From: Proteiniborus sp. MB09-C3
Lineage (GTDB): Bacteria; Bacillota; Clostridia; Tissierellales; Proteiniboraceae
DNA length: 64,000 bases
Direction of reading: 5' to 3'
Assembly (NCBI RefSeq): GCF_030263895.1
Contig: NZ_CP127161.1
Coordinates: 248,001-312,000, forward strand
Part shown: piece by piece, positions 8,645 to 17,260 of the stretch
How the letters are laid out: the number at the start of each line of letters is the position of its first letter
How positions within the stretch are numbered: position 1 is the first letter of the stretch
The notes under the pieces: model-generated
Databases searched by the model: none
Told to the model about the DNA's origin: nothing
What the model saw: only the letters and a program-made list of their open reading frames with translations
Position numbers and translations under genes: made by a program

Positions 8645-9412
8645 CTACACCTTTACCTTATAGATCCTGTGGATGGTGAAGCCAGTGAGCCTTGATAGCT
8701 GTCTCAGTGATACCCCTTTTTCTCCCTTTAGATATTGTATAATCTCATCCTGGATCACTTGCTCCATATTTTGAAGCTTAGCTAAATCAATATTATATTT
8801 TTCTAGTACTAAATTTCTTACCTCTTTATCAGAAAGAGTTCTTTTTCCTTCATCAATATCTATACATTGATCATCCGTGACTTCTTTATGAAATGTGCTA
8901 AACTTTATTAAGGCTTTGTTTTTATCAGATGAAAATATCTGTAAAGCAAAATCGGTATTAACTATGCCATTTTGTTTGATGTATTCCCTATAGCTACTCC
9001 ATTTGTAATTTTCAGCATCGCTTACTAGACCAGCTTTTATTGGGTTTTGATGAATATAGCGCAATACGGTTAAAAAATAGGTGTCATTTTCTACCGGCTC
9101 GCTTTTAAATCTTCCCTGAAATAGATGGCCACTTCTGTTATATTGCCAGTTATACCAATAGGCGTAACTGACTCCAATTCGCTTCATGGTATTTCCGATT
9201 TCTTCGTTTCCCTCTTTAATCAGTAAATGAAGATGATTACCCATCAAACAATAAGCGTATAACTCAAAGGCAATTTCGTTTTGATATTCCCTTAAAGTAT
9301 CTATATACCTTGAATAATCATCATCTTCCATAAAAATATTTTGTCGATTTATTCCTCTTGCCATTATGTGATATATACCTGTCGAGCTTTGGTCTCTCTT
9401 TGTTCGTGGCAA
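8645..9412 (-). CDS. REP-associated tyrosine transposase (Y1, RAYT-like)
   Basis: HUH-type single-strand transposase of 255 residues, in the IS200-like Y1 superfamily. The N-terminal GIYHIMARGINRQNIF, the HUH motif GNHLHLLI and the catalytic helix YIHQNPIKAGLV (RAYT form YxxxNPxxAG) are all visible, followed by a longer C-terminal part of 75 or so residues that ends in a helix-turn-helix-like segment. The start is TTG 9412 with GAGGTGATAAG upstream. It sits alone between inverted GTCCCC/GGGGAC repeats, as RAYTs do between REP sequences. The gene looks intact. Confidence 0.88.
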   Translation of the reverse strand: MPRTKRDQSSTGIYHIMARGINRQNIFMEDDDYSRYIDTLREYQNEIAFELYAYCLMGNHLHLLIKEGNEEIGNTMKRIGVSYAYWYNWQYNRSGHLFQGRFKSEPVENDTYFLTVLRYIHQNPIKAGLVSDAENYKWSSYREYIKQNGIVNTDFALQIFSSDKNKALIKFSTFHKEVTDDQCIDIDEGKRTLSDKEVRNLVLEKYNIDLAKLQNMEQVIQDEIIQYLKGEKGVSLRQLSRLTGFTIHRIYKVKV

Positions 9413-9456
9413 CTCTTATCACCTCAAGGATATTATAAGTCACTATCCTCATTATG

Positions 9457-9545
9457 TCAAACAAAGAACCGTCCCCTTGTTTGTTTGGTCCCCTTGTTTG
9501 TTTGTCCCCTTGTTTGTTTCCAAGAACCGTCCCCTTGTTTGTTTC
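9457..9545. repeat. Right REP-like repeat array (GTCCCCTTGTTTGTTT units)
   Basis: Four tandem units of the form GTCCCCTTGTTTGTTT, the first and the last preceded by AAGAACC. The array ends exactly at the stop codon of the DUF438 gene (TAG on the minus strand at 9547-9545). The first unit is the inverted partner of the left repeat. Confidence 0.8.
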
Positions 9546-10396
9546 TATCCAGCTGGGCCGCCTTCTGTTTCTTCTTTTACCTGTTTTTCAACAGCTACTC
9601 TTTCTGGTTTCCATTTCTCCCTAGGAGCTACTATGCAATAGCCTATTTCTTCACTGTCCTCTGCAATCTTGAACCATTCATCTTCAGTAAGTACATCAAT
9701 TAGCATGGGCAGCATTATGCTCTCCTCTTTGAATATCATATCTAAAATTTTAGTTGTCACAGCCTCCGCTCTTTTTTCTAGTTCTTCTGTATCTATATTA
9801 TCTTGAAGTAAAAATACTTTAAATTCTTTAATATCCCTACGAATTTCATCATCTACTCCCCACATAACCTTTGGTGGAGCTGTAATTCCGTACTTCTCCA
9901 TGTAAGAAAATAATATATTTTCTTTTCTGCTATAGTGCTTTTCTATATCCATTAACAAATTTATATCCTCAATAATGCTGTATTTTACTTTATCCATTCT
10001 ATTCATAGCAAAATCTCTTACCTTAGGAAGTAAGCTATTCTTTATTAAATCATCTATGGCAAAATTTTCTTCCTTAAGTACTCTTGCTGGATGACCTGGC
10101 TTTTCCTCTTCTTTTGCTTCAATGTGAATTTCTTCTATTGAACCTTTGAATATTTCTGCATGTACATCACAAAGCCTTTGAATCTCTTCAACAGGCATTC
10201 CATCTTTTATTAAATCAGCCTCCATTTCAGATATTTCGCTAGCGGATACTCCGCTAATAAGATTTGCAAACTGTTTCTTAACATCTTTAGGGTCTTTTCC
10301 ATCATGTAGCTGCATAATTATCTCTTTTAATATAATCTGTCTTTTTTTCTTATTTGGATCTTTTAATACTTCCCTGTTATTAATCAATTCACTCAT
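9545..10396 (-). CDS. DUF438 and hemerythrin-like protein without the C-terminal PAS domain
   Basis: A 283-residue cytosolic protein. ATG 10396 is chosen over 10426 because AAAGGAGGAAAAG lies just before it. An N-terminal DUF438 domain (about residues 10-75) precedes a hemerythrin-like four-helix region with the HYSRKENILFSYMEKYGI segment and later histidine/acidic residues. Hemerythrin domains bind a di-iron centre and sense or scavenge oxygen or nitric oxide. Many DUF438 proteins continue into a PAS domain of about 120 residues; here the protein stops in the acidic linker, exactly where the REP array begins, so it may be truncated. It follows the DUF1858 gene and shares its FNR-type promoter. 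Confidence 0.82.
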   Translation of the reverse strand: MSELINNREVLKDPNKKKRQIILKEIIMQLHDGKDPKDVKKQFANLISGVSASEISEMEADLIKDGMPVEEIQRLCDVHAEIFKGSIEEIHIEAKEEEKPGHPARVLKEENFAIDDLIKNSLLPKVRDFAMNRMDKVKYSIIEDINLLMDIEKHYSRKENILFSYMEKYGITAPPKVMWGVDDEIRRDIKEFKVFLLQDNIDTEELEKRAEAVTTKILDMIFKEESIMLPMLIDVLTEDEWFKIAEDSEEIGYCIVAPREKWKPERVAVEKQVKEETEGGPAG

Positions 10397-10412
10397 TTCT
10401 TTTCCTCCTTTT

Positions 10413-10637
10413 TTAAATAATCTCAAATCCTTTTTCTTTTAATTTCTCTTTAACATTCTCTATATCTATGTTCTTCATTTGTGTACCCTTTGATATAGTC
10501 ATTATTTTTCCTGCAGTGTTCATCATAATTGGATTTGTTATATCTTCAAATCCCAGCTCTCTTAAAATTTCTTTTATCTCTGGATATCTAGTGCATATCT
10601 CATGTATAGTTTCGTTCAAAGATATAGCCTTACTCAT
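10413..10637 (-). CDS. DUF1858 domain protein
   Basis: A 74-residue protein consisting of a single DUF1858 domain, with the pattern ...ICTRYPEIKEILRELGFEDITNP...M...TISKGTQMKNID. The domain is commonly found fused or next to DUF438/hemerythrin proteins and hybrid cluster proteins; its biochemical role is not known. It is the first gene of the pair; GGAGGAATATT precedes the ATG. Confidence 0.85.
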   Translation of the reverse strand: MSKAISLNETIHEICTRYPEIKEILRELGFEDITNPIMMNTAGKIMTISKGTQMKNIDIENVKEKLKEKGFEII

Positions 10638-10668
10638 AATATTCCTCCAAAATCTATTTTATATATCT

Positions 10669-10710
10669 AATATAACCTTATCTCGTTATAAATTATGTGA
10701 TTGAAATCAA
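10669..10710 (-). promoter_or_regulatory. FNR/CRP-type site and promoter for DUF1858-DUF438
   Basis: On the minus strand TTGATTTCAATCAC (10710-10697) matches TTGAT-N4-ATCAA at nine of ten positions. A -10 hexamer TATATT lies at 10674-10669, giving a start near 10662 and a site centre at -41.5, the same geometry as upstream of the metal ATPase operon. Confidence 0.65.
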
Positions 10711-10744
10711 TTCTCAATAAAATAAAGGCTAAAAGCAATTGCTT

Positions 10745-13069
10745 TTAGCCTTTATTTTTGTTTTTTAATAACATTTTCACCTTCTCAGGAGTTATAGGTA
10801 GATCTCTAACTCTAACTCCCACTGCATTGTAAACTGCATCTGCAATGGCTGGACATGGTGTATTAGTCACTACTTCTCCAATTGACTTTGCTCCAAAAGG
10901 GCCTGTCGGTTCATAGCTTTCTGCAAAATCTACAATTATATTATTAATATCTAATCTTGAGGGTATCTTGTATTCCATAAAGTTATTGGTTATCATTTTA
11001 CCTCTACTATCTTCTCTTACCTCTTCAAACAGTGCCATACCTATGCCTTGAACTACTCCTCCCTCGGTCTGTATCCTCGCTAAAGCTGGATTTATTATAG
11101 TTCCGCTATCTACTACTGCTGCATAATTAATTAAATCCACCTTTCCAGTTTCAATATCTACTTCTACCTCAGCAAAGCCTGATACAAAAGGTGGAGCTAC
11201 ATCACTGGTTCCAAAGGAGGCTGTAGAGGTTAACTGATTAGTTGGGTTTTTATAAATAAGTCTATTGCTTAGATCTCCTAAGCTAATTTTTGTATCTCCA
11301 GCTATATTTCTAATCTCTTTTCCATTAAATATTGTATCCTCCACATCTATCCTTAAATGTCTAGCTCCCTCCTGCTCAATTAGCTCCTTCATCTTTGATG
11401 CAGCTTTTTTAACTGCATTTCCTGAAAAATAAGTTGTTCCTGAGGCATATGCCCCAACATCAAAAGGAGTTAAATCAGTATCTGAGGAATAGACACTAAT
11501 AGTGTCATTTTCTACTCCAAGTACTTCTGCTGCAATCTGCCTCAAAATAGTATCGCTCCCCGTGCCTATATCTGTGGCACCTAAAAGCAACGTGAAATAG
11601 CCATTATCCTCCAGCTTTATAGTTGCAGTAGCAGTATCTATCCCAGGTATTCCAGAACCCTGCATAGTAATAGCCATGCCTACTCCACGAAACTTATTAG
11701 GAGATATCTGCTGTCTTGGATATTTACTGTCCCAGTCTATCAGCTCCTTACCCCTTTTTACACAGTATTCCAATTCACAGCTATTCATTATTATAGGCTC
11801 TTTTCCTACACCTACAGTAGTCAGATTAAATATTAGAGAGGTTTCCCCCTTTCTAAGCATATTCTTCTCTCTCAATACAACAGGATCTATATTGAGCTTA
11901 TGAGCTAATTCATTTACTGCTGATTCAAGAGCAAAGGTGCCCTGAGTTACACCATATCCCCTTAAGGCTCCTCCCGGAGTACGATTTGTATTTACTGCCT
12001 TACCTCTAAATCTAGCTGCTTCTACCTTATTATATAATGGCAACGATTTGTACCCAGCTGCACCAAGCACTGTGTTGGCATGCTCTCCATATGCACCTGT
12101 GTCTGAAAGAGCCTTCATGTCTATTGCCTTAATCCTGCCATCATTGTCCGCACCAATAGTGACATTTATCTTCATTGCTTGCCGTGTTGTAGTAGATTCA
12201 AAGGTTTCTCTTCTAGTATATATTATTTTAGATGGTTTACCTGTTTTTAACGTAACTGCAGCAGTATAAAACTCTACTTGAGCAGTTTGTTTGCCTCCAA
12301 ATCCTCCGCCTATACGTGGCTTGATTATTCTAACCTTACTGATAGGTAAATCAAGAGACCTTGCTATCATTCTTCTAACATGAAATGGAATCTGGGTAGA
12401 AGATACTATGACTAGCTTTCCGTATTGGTCTATATATGAAAATGCTCTATATGTCTCCATCATGGCATGAGCTTGAGCCTGTGAATAATAGCATTCACTA
12501 ACTATTACATCACATTTTTTGAATGCTTCTTCAACATCACCTATGTCAAAATTATAAACTCCTGCTATGTTTTTCTCAGGGTCAAAGCCAATGTTTATAT
12601 TTGAATGACATCTATCTCTGAAATGAATTTTAGAAGGGTGAGCTTCTGCCTGCTCTATATCTAATACTGGCTCAAAAACTTCATATTCAACCTTTATCAA
12701 TTTCATCGCTTTTAAAGCTATATCTTCACTTATAGCTGCTACTATAGCTACTTCATCACCAATATATCTAACATATTCGTCTAGTATATATTTATCATAG
12801 GTTGATGGCTCTGGATATGATTGTCCTGCTCTAGTAAACAATATTTTAGGTAAATCCTCATGTGTCAATATACATTCTACTCCAGGAATTTTTTCAGCTT
12901 TTTCTTTATTTATGCCTTTAATTTTGGCAAAAGCATAGGGGCTCCGGAGAATTTTTATTATCAATGCATCCTTAGGAGCTATGTCATCAGTATATACGGG
13001 TTTTCCTGATACAAGCTGTGCACCATCTGCTTTGGGAGCAAACTTGCCCACTGATTGATTATCCTTCAT
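10745..13069 (-). CDS. Xanthine dehydrogenase-family molybdenum subunit (locus 1)
   Basis: Molybdopterin-binding large subunit (774 residues) of a three-part molybdenum hydroxylase that hydroxylates purines or other N-heterocycles. Visible motifs are GGGFGGKQ (cofactor loop), the Arg-containing RGYGVTQ, GATDIGTGSDT and, near the C-terminus, GAKSIGEVV carrying the catalytic Glu. It is the last gene of an operon in order FAD, FeS, Mo; its ATG overlaps the FeS stop codon (TAATG). The NCS2 purine permease upstream argues for xanthine, urate or hypoxanthine as substrate. I see no selenium-cofactor genes in the window. Confidence 0.9.
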   Translation of the reverse strand: MKDNQSVGKFAPKADGAQLVSGKPVYTDDIAPKDALIIKILRSPYAFAKIKGINKEKAEKIPGVECILTHEDLPKILFTRAGQSYPEPSTYDKYILDEYVRYIGDEVAIVAAISEDIALKAMKLIKVEYEVFEPVLDIEQAEAHPSKIHFRDRCHSNINIGFDPEKNIAGVYNFDIGDVEEAFKKCDVIVSECYYSQAQAHAMMETYRAFSYIDQYGKLVIVSSTQIPFHVRRMIARSLDLPISKVRIIKPRIGGGFGGKQTAQVEFYTAAVTLKTGKPSKIIYTRRETFESTTTRQAMKINVTIGADNDGRIKAIDMKALSDTGAYGEHANTVLGAAGYKSLPLYNKVEAARFRGKAVNTNRTPGGALRGYGVTQGTFALESAVNELAHKLNIDPVVLREKNMLRKGETSLIFNLTTVGVGKEPIIMNSCELEYCVKRGKELIDWDSKYPRQQISPNKFRGVGMAITMQGSGIPGIDTATATIKLEDNGYFTLLLGATDIGTGSDTILRQIAAEVLGVENDTISVYSSDTDLTPFDVGAYASGTTYFSGNAVKKAASKMKELIEQEGARHLRIDVEDTIFNGKEIRNIAGDTKISLGDLSNRLIYKNPTNQLTSTASFGTSDVAPPFVSGFAEVEVDIETGKVDLINYAAVVDSGTIINPALARIQTEGGVVQGIGMALFEEVREDSRGKMITNNFMEYKIPSRLDINNIIVDFAESYEPTGPFGAKSIGEVVTNTPCPAIADAVYNAVGVRVRDLPITPEKVKMLLKNKNKG

Positions 13070-13518
13070 TATTCCACCCCCATATATTTCTTTATTGCTC
13101 TAAGTTGACCTACATAGCCAGTACATCTGCATAGATTTCCTGCCAAAAAATGCTTTATAGATTCCTCTGTTGGAGCCTCTAGCTGAGATTTCATTGCTAT
13201 AGTAGTCAGTATTAAACCAGGGCTGCAGTATCCACACTGATCTACTCCCTCCACTACTAGATATCCTCCTACTTCCTTTGCTTGCTCCTGAACCCCTTCA
13301 ATAGTCAATATGCTTCTCTCATGAGCTCTTGCAGCCAAAAATGAACAGGATAATGTAGGTGCTCCATCTATCAGTACCGTACATACTCCACAGGCTCCTG
13401 TATCACAGCCTCTTTTTACGCTTAAATATCCATTTTTCCTGAGAACATCTATTAGGTATTCATGAGGCTCTATGTCAAAGATTTTATTTGCACCATTTAT
13501 GTTAATCTTAATGTTCAT
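13069..13518 (-). CDS. Xanthine dehydrogenase-family 2Fe-2S subunit (locus 1)
   Basis: A 149-residue electron-transfer subunit with two [2Fe-2S] clusters. The plant-ferredoxin-type cysteines appear as GCDTGACGVCTV...LSC in the first half and the second cluster as QCGYCSPG...GNLCRCTGY. Overlaps the FAD gene by 4 bp (ATGA) and the Mo gene by 1 bp, so all three are translated together. Confidence 0.92.
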   Translation of the reverse strand: MNIKININGANKIFDIEPHEYLIDVLRKNGYLSVKRGCDTGACGVCTVLIDGAPTLSCSFLAARAHERSILTIEGVQEQAKEVGGYLVVEGVDQCGYCSPGLILTTIAMKSQLEAPTEESIKHFLAGNLCRCTGYVGQLRAIKKYMGVE

Positions 13519-14318
13519 CTTGACACCTCCATGATTGCCCTCTTTACGAGTACCTTACATATCTCTTTTCTATATTCTGCAGAACCTCTAGTATTGCTTC
13601 CAAAGGCTAATTCCTCAGAAGCTATTTCTCCAGCTCTATATGCACCTTCTTCACTTATTTCAGTATGATTTATAAAATCAATGGCTTTATACGCTAAGGA
13701 GGCAGTTCTTGGCCTTGCTCCTACAGCTATTCTATATTTATTATCTATTCTCGAAACTGCTGCATTTAATATGGCATAGTCAACTTGAGAATTTCTCATA
13801 GACTGAAAAGCCACCTTGTCGATATTTTTATGAAGAATAATCTTTTCAAGAATATCCTTTCTTTTACCCTTTTCTCTGAGATATTCTTCTAAAGACATTC
13901 TTCCACCATTATATAAAACTAATTCTGCATTAAGTGCTAAAAGAGTAGTTATCGGATCTGAAAAACCATATTTAGAAAAAACCGTAGCCCCAATAGTAGC
14001 TATATTTCTCAGCTGAACTCCTATAATATGCTTTACAGAATCAAAAACTGCTTTACCAAAGTTATCTGATAATATTTGACTTGTTTCTAATTCTCTTAAT
14101 GTAACCATGGCACCAATTTCTATAGTATCTTCGTATTCATTTATAAAATTAAGACCAGCATCGCATAAATCGATAGCCAATCCGATTCTCCTATTTCCCA
14201 TTCTAAGATAACAGCCACCTCCTATTAAGGCAGCATTTTTCTTAGTCTTAAAGCTTTCATATGCTTCTTCTATACTTTTAGGTTTAATATATTCTCCAAA
14301 TGTTATCAAACTCATCAC
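13515..14318 (-). CDS. Xanthine dehydrogenase-family FAD subunit (locus 1)
   Basis: FAD-binding PCMH-type subunit of 267 residues passing electrons from the iron-sulphur clusters to an acceptor. The FAD phosphate loop AALIGGGCYLR and the typical QLRNIATIGATVFS segment are present, followed by the CO-dehydrogenase flavoprotein C-terminal domain. First structural gene of the operon, 25 bp after the GntR gene. Confidence 0.9.
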   Translation of the reverse strand: MMSLITFGEYIKPKSIEEAYESFKTKKNAALIGGGCYLRMGNRRIGLAIDLCDAGLNFINEYEDTIEIGAMVTLRELETSQILSDNFGKAVFDSVKHIIGVQLRNIATIGATVFSKYGFSDPITTLLALNAELVLYNGGRMSLEEYLREKGKRKDILEKIILHKNIDKVAFQSMRNSQVDYAILNAAVSRIDNKYRIAVGARPRTASLAYKAIDFINHTEISEEGAYRAGEIASEELAFGSNTRGSAEYRKEICKVLVKRAIMEVSR

Positions 14319-14343
14319 TCTCCATCTATCACATCAAAGTCTG

Positions 14344-15099
14344 CTATCTAAAGCATGCTGTCCTACATGCAGTAAATCTTATAAGACTATCCACATAGTA
14401 TTCTGTGTTATACATTACTGGATAACCTTCCATAGAATATTTAGTTACATCGACTCGCAAAATAGGAGATTTCTCCCCAATCTTCAAAATATCAGCTATT
14501 TCTTTAGTAACTAAGCTGGGTATTATCTCCATGAAATCGTGACTAAGCTGACAATTACAGCTTTCCTCAACAAAATCGAACATAGACTTCCCTAAATCCT
14601 TTTCATCTATTTCATTATCTAATAAAAACATTTTTGGTATTCTGTTAATGCAATAAGCAGCAGGATTACCATTTGCTAAAAATCTTTTCTTTACTACTAA
14701 AATCTCATCTCCAAGTTCTATTTCTAGACTTTTTCCTTCTTCCTTATTACATCTTTCCCATGAGTATGAAATAATATCTACCGTAGATTCATAGCCACAA
14801 TCATTAATGAATTTTCCAAGTTCTCCAGCATTATCTATTCTCTCTGATAATTTTCTAGCAAAAGTAGTAATCGCTGTACTACTTCCCTGACTTCTTGTAA
14901 TGAGACCTTCGTTTTCAAGTACTGTGAGAGCCTCTCTTATAGTTAATCTGCTCACTCCCATTTCACTGGCAAGCTTAGACTCAGATGGTAATTTTGTCAT
15001 TTCATAATTATTCGTAGTTAAAATATAGTTTCTTAGATACTCTATTGCCTGCCCAACAGCAGTTTGTTTTTGAATCTTTGGTAATACAGTACCATTCAT
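14344..15099 (-). CDS. GntR-family regulator with UTRA ligand domain (HutC subfamily)
   Basis: A 251-residue DNA-binding protein; ATG 15099 is preferred to GTG 15111 because GAGGTGA overlaps the latter. The N-terminal winged helix reads LPSESKLASEMGVSRLTIREALTVLENEGLI, and the remainder is a UTRA effector domain. It lies directly upstream of the molybdenum hydroxylase genes and downstream of the purine permease, so it probably controls both in response to a purine-like ligand. Palindromes at 15213-15232 and 17221-17237 are candidate operators. Confidence 0.87.
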   Translation of the reverse strand: MNGTVLPKIQKQTAVGQAIEYLRNYILTTNNYEMTKLPSESKLASEMGVSRLTIREALTVLENEGLITRSQGSSTAITTFARKLSERIDNAGELGKFINDCGYESTVDIISYSWERCNKEEGKSLEIELGDEILVVKKRFLANGNPAAYCINRIPKMFLLDNEIDEKDLGKSMFDFVEESCNCQLSHDFMEIIPSLVTKEIADILKIGEKSPILRVDVTKYSMEGYPVMYNTEYYVDSLIRFTACRTACFR

Positions 15100-15168
15100 G
15101 GTTGCTTTCACCTCAATTAGATTTCATCATTATTGATCTTTATAAAAAATATATACTTATGCTATTAA

Positions 15169-15202
15169 ACCAGTAAGGATATACATAAATATCCTTACTG
15201 GT
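15169..15202 (-). terminator. Perfect 14-bp hairpin between permease and GntR genes
   Basis: ACCAGTAAGGATAT at 15169-15182 pairs with its exact complement at 15189-15202, loop of 6. No clean U-tract follows on the minus strand, so it may be a weak terminator, an mRNA-stability stem or an operator. Confidence 0.5.
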
Positions 15203-15212
15203 CTTTAAGTTT

Positions 15213-15232
15213 ATAGCAGATTAATCTGTTAT
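15213..15232. promoter_or_regulatory. 20-bp near-palindrome, candidate regulator site
   Basis: CAGATTAATCTG is a perfect 12-bp palindrome (15217-15228) inside a 20-bp inverted repeat with one mismatch. It lies just after the permease stop codon and 114 bp before the GntR ATG, so it could be an operator for the GntR-hydroxylase operon or part of a terminator stem. Confidence 0.4.
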
Positions 15233-15260
15233 ACCAGTTAATTTATTATAATATTTTATA

Positions 15261-16604
15261 TTACGCTGTTTCCTTTATTTCATCTTTATTTTGTGGAATC
15301 GCGATATTTAATATCATGGCAACTAGACAAGCTATAACTATGCCTGAACCACCAAATATTACTTTTATTAATTCAGGGAAATGGTCCATTGCACCCTGTA
15401 CCTGAGTTAAACCTATACCAAATGCAAGAGATAGTCCTATGATTACTTTATCTCTGTCTGTCAGTGGTTCTGAGGTTAACATGCCTATACCTGTAAGTGT
15501 TATTTGAGCAAATATTACTAGACAAGCTCCACCTACAACACTTGCTGGTATAGTAGATACTAGTGCTCCAAGCTTAGGAATTAGACCTGCAATAAGAAGG
15601 AATATTGCTCCTATAGCTACTACAAATCTACTCATTATTTTTGTGAAAGCTATCATTCCTACGTTTTGACTAAAAGAAGTGGTAGGTAGTCCATTAAATA
15701 TTGCTGCAAAAACACTACTTAATCCATTATTTATTATTGAACCTGATAATTCTCTATCTGTCGCTTCTCTGCCTGCACCGCCCATAGTTATAGCTGATAC
15801 GTCTCCTACAGTTTCAACTGTAGTTACTATAAACATTACCATCATAGGCGCAATAGCTCCCCACTTGAATTCCATTGGGAAATGGAATGGCTTAGGAAGA
15901 GCAAACCAACCTGCTGCTTTTACTGGGTCAAAGTTAACCATGTCCAGTGGTATACAAATTATATAACCTACAATCATTCCGATTAAAATAGATGATGTTT
16001 TAGTAAATCCCTTAGTAAATTGATTTAAAGCTAAAACTATAAATAAAACGATTAGTCCAACAATCCAATTCTTTGGAGATGCAAAGGTTGGCGAACCTTT
16101 GCCCCCAGCCATAGATGTAATAGCAACTGGAAGTAAGGACAGGCCTATAGTAAGTACAACAGTACCTGTCACTAGTGATGGAAAAAACCTCCTTAACGGC
16201 TTTAAAAAGAATCCTAATACGGTGCAGAATAGTCCCCCGACAAATGTAGCCCCTAATAATCCGGATATGCCGTATCCTTGAGCTATAGCAATGTTAGTTG
16301 GAATAAATCCCGAGCTTGTGCCCATGACCACAGGTAGTTTTCCCCCACATCTCCAAATAGGATAGCACTGGTTGAGAGTTGCTATAGCTGCAACAAACAT
16401 AGCACACTGCATCATAAGTGTTAAATCTGGTCCAGTAATCCCCACTAATCCAGCAATAAGTATTGGTACGGCTACATTGCTGGCAAACATAGCAAAAATA
16501 TGCTGCAATCCTAATGGTATAGCTTCTCCTAGTGGTGGTACCCCATTCACCTCATACTTTGACTTGCTTATTTCTTTTTCATTGTAACCCAGTAGTTTTA
16601 ACAT
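15261..16604 (-). CDS. NCS2-family purine (xanthine/urate) permease
   Basis: Membrane proton symporter of 447 residues with about 13 hydrophobic segments. ATG 16604 is preferred over TTG 16619, with GGGGAGGGG just upstream. The NCS2 signature QNVGMIAFTKIMSR is clear; the Q-N start of this motif is shared with xanthine and uric acid transporters of the family rather than uracil transporters. The preceding TVETVGDVSAITM segment is the substrate-contacting helix. Gene order with the GntR regulator and XDH-type genes supports purine uptake for hydroxylation. Confidence 0.9.
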   Translation of the reverse strand: MLKLLGYNEKEISKSKYEVNGVPPLGEAIPLGLQHIFAMFASNVAVPILIAGLVGITGPDLTLMMQCAMFVAAIATLNQCYPIWRCGGKLPVVMGTSSGFIPTNIAIAQGYGISGLLGATFVGGLFCTVLGFFLKPLRRFFPSLVTGTVVLTIGLSLLPVAITSMAGGKGSPTFASPKNWIVGLIVLFIVLALNQFTKGFTKTSSILIGMIVGYIICIPLDMVNFDPVKAAGWFALPKPFHFPMEFKWGAIAPMMVMFIVTTVETVGDVSAITMGGAGREATDRELSGSIINNGLSSVFAAIFNGLPTTSFSQNVGMIAFTKIMSRFVVAIGAIFLLIAGLIPKLGALVSTIPASVVGGACLVIFAQITLTGIGMLTSEPLTDRDKVIIGLSLAFGIGLTQVQGAMDHFPELIKVIFGGSGIVIACLVAMILNIAIPQNKDEIKETA

Positions 16605-16692
16605 ACTGCCCCTCCCCAAATTTACTTTTTAAAACACTAAAGCTATGATAAAGAATAAAGACAAAATACCTTTCTTGAAAACCCTCTCCCCT

Positions 16693-16704
16693 GAAAACGT
16701 TTTC
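16693..16704. promoter_or_regulatory. GAAAACGTTTTC palindrome upstream of the permease
   Basis: A perfect 12-bp palindrome with the central CG typical of LacI/CcpA-type operators; it fits the cre consensus apart from the outermost bases. It lies 89 bp before the permease ATG. Confidence 0.4.
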
Positions 16705-16845
16705 CGAATCTGTATAGACTTTCTTCCTCAGTATGTTTATTTTCTAACATATCACTTCCTCTCATCTTTTCTCTTGAATGTTGTTTGGCTTGCTTGTTTA
16801 ATGACAAACAATTATAAGAAATGCCCCATAAGAAAGAATATAAAA

Positions 16846-16919
16846 GCTGGATAGCTATTAGAGCACCTTATTAGATAATCTAAACCAGCATTCAGAGAAA
16901 GCTAGAACTCTCTCTGAAT
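16846..16919 (-). other. Structured leader region upstream of the purine permease
   Basis: Part of a 770-bp stretch without a gene. Two stem-loops stand side by side: ATTCAGAGA (16890-16898) with TCTCTGAAT (16911-16919), and GCTGG (16846-16850) with CCAGC (16885-16889), the latter enclosing TTAGA-TAA-TCTAA. I do not recognise a known riboswitch in it. If transcription begins near 17150 the leader would be about 500 nt. Confidence 0.4.
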
Positions 16920-17220
16920 AGAGGCTTAGTATTTATAAGGGTTTAATTGAGTAAGCAAAATCTTATAGTGGAATATTAGTTGAATATTATTGTAATTGTT
17001 GTCAACATATCTGATAAGTTAATAAGTAATTCTATATAAAATCTAAAAGTCCTTTAGTAAAATATTAATAATTATTTTAATTAAGAATTTCTCTATGGAA
17101 TCTTAAAGCACTTGTACAGAGAATATAGAATATGAAAATCATTTAGTGTTTAGTATCATTATACAATGGTTTTGTCAATTTACAGTAATGCATACAAACA
17201 TCATTGTGATATATTGACAA

Positions 17221-17237
17221 TTGTATAGAATATACAA
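17221..17237. promoter_or_regulatory. TTGTATA-GAA-TATACAA palindrome, candidate GntR operator
   Basis: A perfect 7+3+7 inverted repeat. Related half sites (TATACAA at 17160-17166, and GCATACAAA) lie within 80 bp. GntR-family operators are often of this AT-rich TGTATA type, but a direct link to the GntR gene 2 kb away is inference. Confidence 0.4.
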
Positions 17238-17260
17238 CAATGAATTTTCTGAATCAACAT

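Noticed and set aside
9341-9703. 120-codon frame on the plus strand across the REP array
   Set aside because: It reads through the tandem repeats and antisense to the DUF438 gene; composition is Ser/Phe/Leu-rich as expected for an antisense shadow.
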